In this document: piece by piece, positions 61,585-64,000 of the stretch
Layout: each line of letters opens with the position of its first letter
How positions within the stretch are numbered: position 1 is the stretch's first letter
From: Batkoa obscura
Taxonomy: Eukaryota; Entomophthoromycota; Entomophthoromycetes; Entomophthorales; Batkoaceae
Direction of reading: 5' to 3'
Assembly (NCBI GenBank): GCA_030770535.1
Contig: JASVEC010000008.1
Coordinates: 1,178,001 to 1,242,000 of the forward strand
DNA: 64,000 nucleotides
Position numbers and translations under genes: made by a program
Notes under the pieces: model-generated
The model's database searches: none
Told to the model about the DNA's origin: nothing
The model's input: only the letters and a program-made list of their open reading frames with translations

Positions 61585-64000
61585 TTATTCAACAAATCCT
61601 ATCAAAAACTTAATCACCTTCTTTTTAAGTTCTTTATTTTCTTCCTTATCTTTACTTTCCAAAAATGATAACCTAATACAATCTTTTTTATAAATACCTA
61701 AAATAAAATAAAATAAAATATTATAAATAATAAAACAATTATAACAAAACAAAACACTTACATTTTAAACAACCTATTAAACATGGACATTCCACCACAA
61801 TAGTATAAGCAACTAATATCAATTCCCCAAGTTTAATAAATAAACCAGATTGATGATTTTGTAATATTAATTCATTTTCATAATTTTTGGGATAGAAATA
61901 AATACTAAAATAAAAATAAAATAAATTAATATTATATATTATATATTATATATTATATATTATATATTATATATTATTATTAAATAAAATCTTTAATTTA
62001 CCTTTGACATTCTAATTTAATATTTAAAGTTATAATATTATTACAACAAGATGTTATAATTGAATTTTCAATATCAAACAATCTATCTATTGCTTTTAAA
62101 AGCAAATGAATTAAACCTATAAACACATTCTCATTTCCCATTGTATCTAAATAATCCAACCAAATCCCATTAAACTCCAATGATAATATACTCTTTTGAT
62201 CTTTAATTATTGATGGATAATTTAATTGATCAATAAGTTGTCTATTTTGAATGTTTATTTTTTTATAACCTTTAAAATGACGTTGATAATTAAATAATCC
62301 AAATTTAAATTTTAATAAATTATTATTTATTTCAATTATTCTATTCATCATTTTCTTTTTAATAAATAAATAATCTTCAAATATTGGTTTAGTAAAATAT
62401 TCTATTTCACTCTTTAATTTCAATTTAGCAAATCCTAATTGATAATTTAATTCAATAATATCAAAATATTGTCCATTATATAAATAAACTGCCCCATAAT
62501 AAATAGAATATATGGCTCTTTCTAATTCAATTTCTTCAATTAATTTTGATTGAATATTATTATTATTTACTAATAATATCTTTCTTGATTGATTTTGTTT
62601 TCGGATAACAATTTCTTTCCATGGTGATATACTTTTAATATCTTTATGATTTAAAAAATAACCCTAAATAAATCAATAATTATTATTAATATTCTATAAA
62701 TTATTATATACTCTTTTATTTACCTCTTTTTCATTACCGATTAAAAGTTTTGGACATAAACTTTCTAAAATGTTACCAAACCAAGTTTTATCTCTATTTA
62801 ATATAATTGGTAGTTCACTAGCAATACAATTTAAATGTAATTCAATAAATAAATTATTTAATTCTTTTAATTCTTTTATTTCTTCTTCTTCTTCTTTTAT
62901 TTCTTCTTCTTCTTCTTTTTCTTTTTCTTCTTCTTCATTCTTTAAACTCATTAATAAATATTGATTATCTAATTTATTTAATTTATAGATTTTATTATAA
63001 AAAATAATAGCTAAACAATCTTTATTTCTTCTACCAACTCTTCCTATTTGTTGTTTTAAATTATTAACTTTAAATTTATCTGCTATGCTTATTACAATAT
63101 CTAAATCACCAATATCAATACCTAATTCTAATGCATTGGTACATATAATTAATTTAATATTTCCATTTCTTAATTCCAATTCAATTTGTTGACGTAACTA
63201 AAATAAAATTATTAATAAAATTATTATTAATTTATTAATTTATTAATTTATTTATTTCATATTCTATTTTATATATAAAATATTATTACTTCTTTAGAAT
63301 AACCTCCACGATAAGCTTTAATTTTAATTAATAAATTTTGTTTAATTGAATTATCATATTTATTTGATAAATATTGATTTAATTGAGTATAAATTAATTC
63401 ACATTCCATTCTAGAAGAACAAAATACTATGATTTTTTTATTATAATTTAAAAAATAATTTATTAATTCAATTATTCCTTGATTACTATTTGTTGACTTT
63501 GAATTATTTTTATTACTAGATGATATTGATTTAATTTCAATTATATTATTATTATTATTATTCCATAATGCTATTGTCTATTAATGAATGAATTAATAAA
63601 TATTTTATTAAAAAAAATAGTACTTAAAATACTTACTTTCATACCACTCGGAGCACCATCTTTATTAATTAATAAAATATTATCTTTTGGTATACTTGTT
63701 AAATAAGAAAGATGCTATAAATTAAAAAATTAAAAATAAAATATTAATATTAAATTTCAACTTACATTCTTTGGATCTTTTAAAGTAGCTGAACAAGCGA
63801 TTAAAGCTAATGGACGATTGAATTTAACTGATATAACTCTTAAAAATCTTCTTAATATTAAACTCATTTGATGACCAAAATTAGCTTCATAAACATGAAT
63901 TTCTAAATTAAAATACCTTCTTTTAATGACTTAAATATTCAATAAATATTATTTACCATCTATAACTATAAATTTTAAATGAATTAAATATTCATACCAA
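61585..64000 (-). CDS. HRQ1: RecQ4-related DEAH-type DNA helicase Hrq1, C-terminal part (5' end beyond window)
   Basis: About 646 residues of a 3'-5' superfamily 2 helicase that acts in crosslink repair and telomere maintenance. Exons: 63957-64000 (open), 63766-63902, 63637-63714, 63290-63577, 62724-63197, 62002-62663, 61762-61904, 61585-61697. Motif II is IDEIH (split by an intron), then HVYEANFGHQMSLILRRFLR, motif III as CSATLKDP, KDGAPSGMK and TIALW. Next come motif IV (IIVFCSSRMECEL), YRGGYSKELRQQIE, motif V (ALELGIDIGDLD) and motif VI (QQIGRVGRR). A C-terminal domain ends with cysteines ECPCLIGCLKCIYKKDC, the family's Zn-binding-like DUF1998 region. Oddities are an Asn-run before motif IV and a ~25-residue Glu/Lys run inside the region after motif VI. 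The N-terminal motifs I/Ia lie outside the window. Confidence 0.9.
61931..61978 (+). repeat. ATATT-type simple repeat inside an HRQ1 intron
   Basis: About 48 bp of alternating ATTATAT units within the intron 61905-62001 of the helicase gene. Confidence 0.8.

Overview
The window is nuclear DNA of a very AT-rich fungus (about a quarter G+C by eye). Housekeeping genes carry many 45-75 bp introns with GTAAGT/GTAATT donors and T-rich ..TAG acceptors. Two apparent respiratory complex I (or complex I-associated) subunits are encoded (NDUFB10-like and NDUFA4/MLRQ-like), which argues against Saccharomycetaceae and Schizosaccharomyces. Intron density (15 introns in one ArfGAP gene) argues against budding yeasts generally. 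TAA, TAG and TGA all act as stops, so the standard code applies. I cannot name the species; an intron-rich early-diverging fungus or an AT-rich basal dikaryote would fit.

Layout. Left gene-dense block (1-10.6 kb): MON2 (5' part), an RBBP4/Msi1-type WD40 histone chaperone, ALG12, a DMT/SLC35F-like transporter and a mitochondrial PPR protein. A Yrb2/RanBP3-like gene (11.8-13.7 kb) borders a gene desert (13.7-24.3 kb) holding only a tiny Zn2Cys6 protein. Middle gene-dense block (24.3-31.9 kb): a mitochondrial K+/H+-exchange-related protein, an NDUFB10-like subunit, a derlin, a BAR-PH-ArfGAP-ankyrin protein and mitoribosomal bL28m. Gene-sparse block (32-53.8 kb): one unknown intracellular-type protein, a PDP/Ptc5-like mitochondrial phosphatase, and five intronless genes with signal peptides, two of which are convergent paralogues made of Lys/His/Glu/Tyr repeats. 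Right gene-dense block (53.8-64 kb): FCF2 and SNU66 (convergent, 77 bp apart), an NDUFA4/MLRQ subunit, a small tail-anchored-looking protein, and the C-terminal part of an HRQ1 helicase.

The main unexplained structure is a family of about 16 copies of a ~100 bp non-coding element with terminal inverted repeats (TGGGGATGT...ACATCCCCA). All lie in the long intergenic spaces and none in a gene. Two copies sit head-to-tail separated by exactly TA. The element looks like a TA-targeting MITE, and some copies carry an intron-like signal set (GTATTT, TACTAAC, AAATAG) spanning about 48 bp, the size of native introns. The same spaces hold a 136 bp G+C-richer fold-back element, a second repeat family (36.3 and 52.7 kb), a tRNA-A-box-like hairpin and several coding-like remnants. 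Secreted-protein genes and repeats therefore share one sparse compartment, while intron-rich housekeeping genes occupy the dense blocks.
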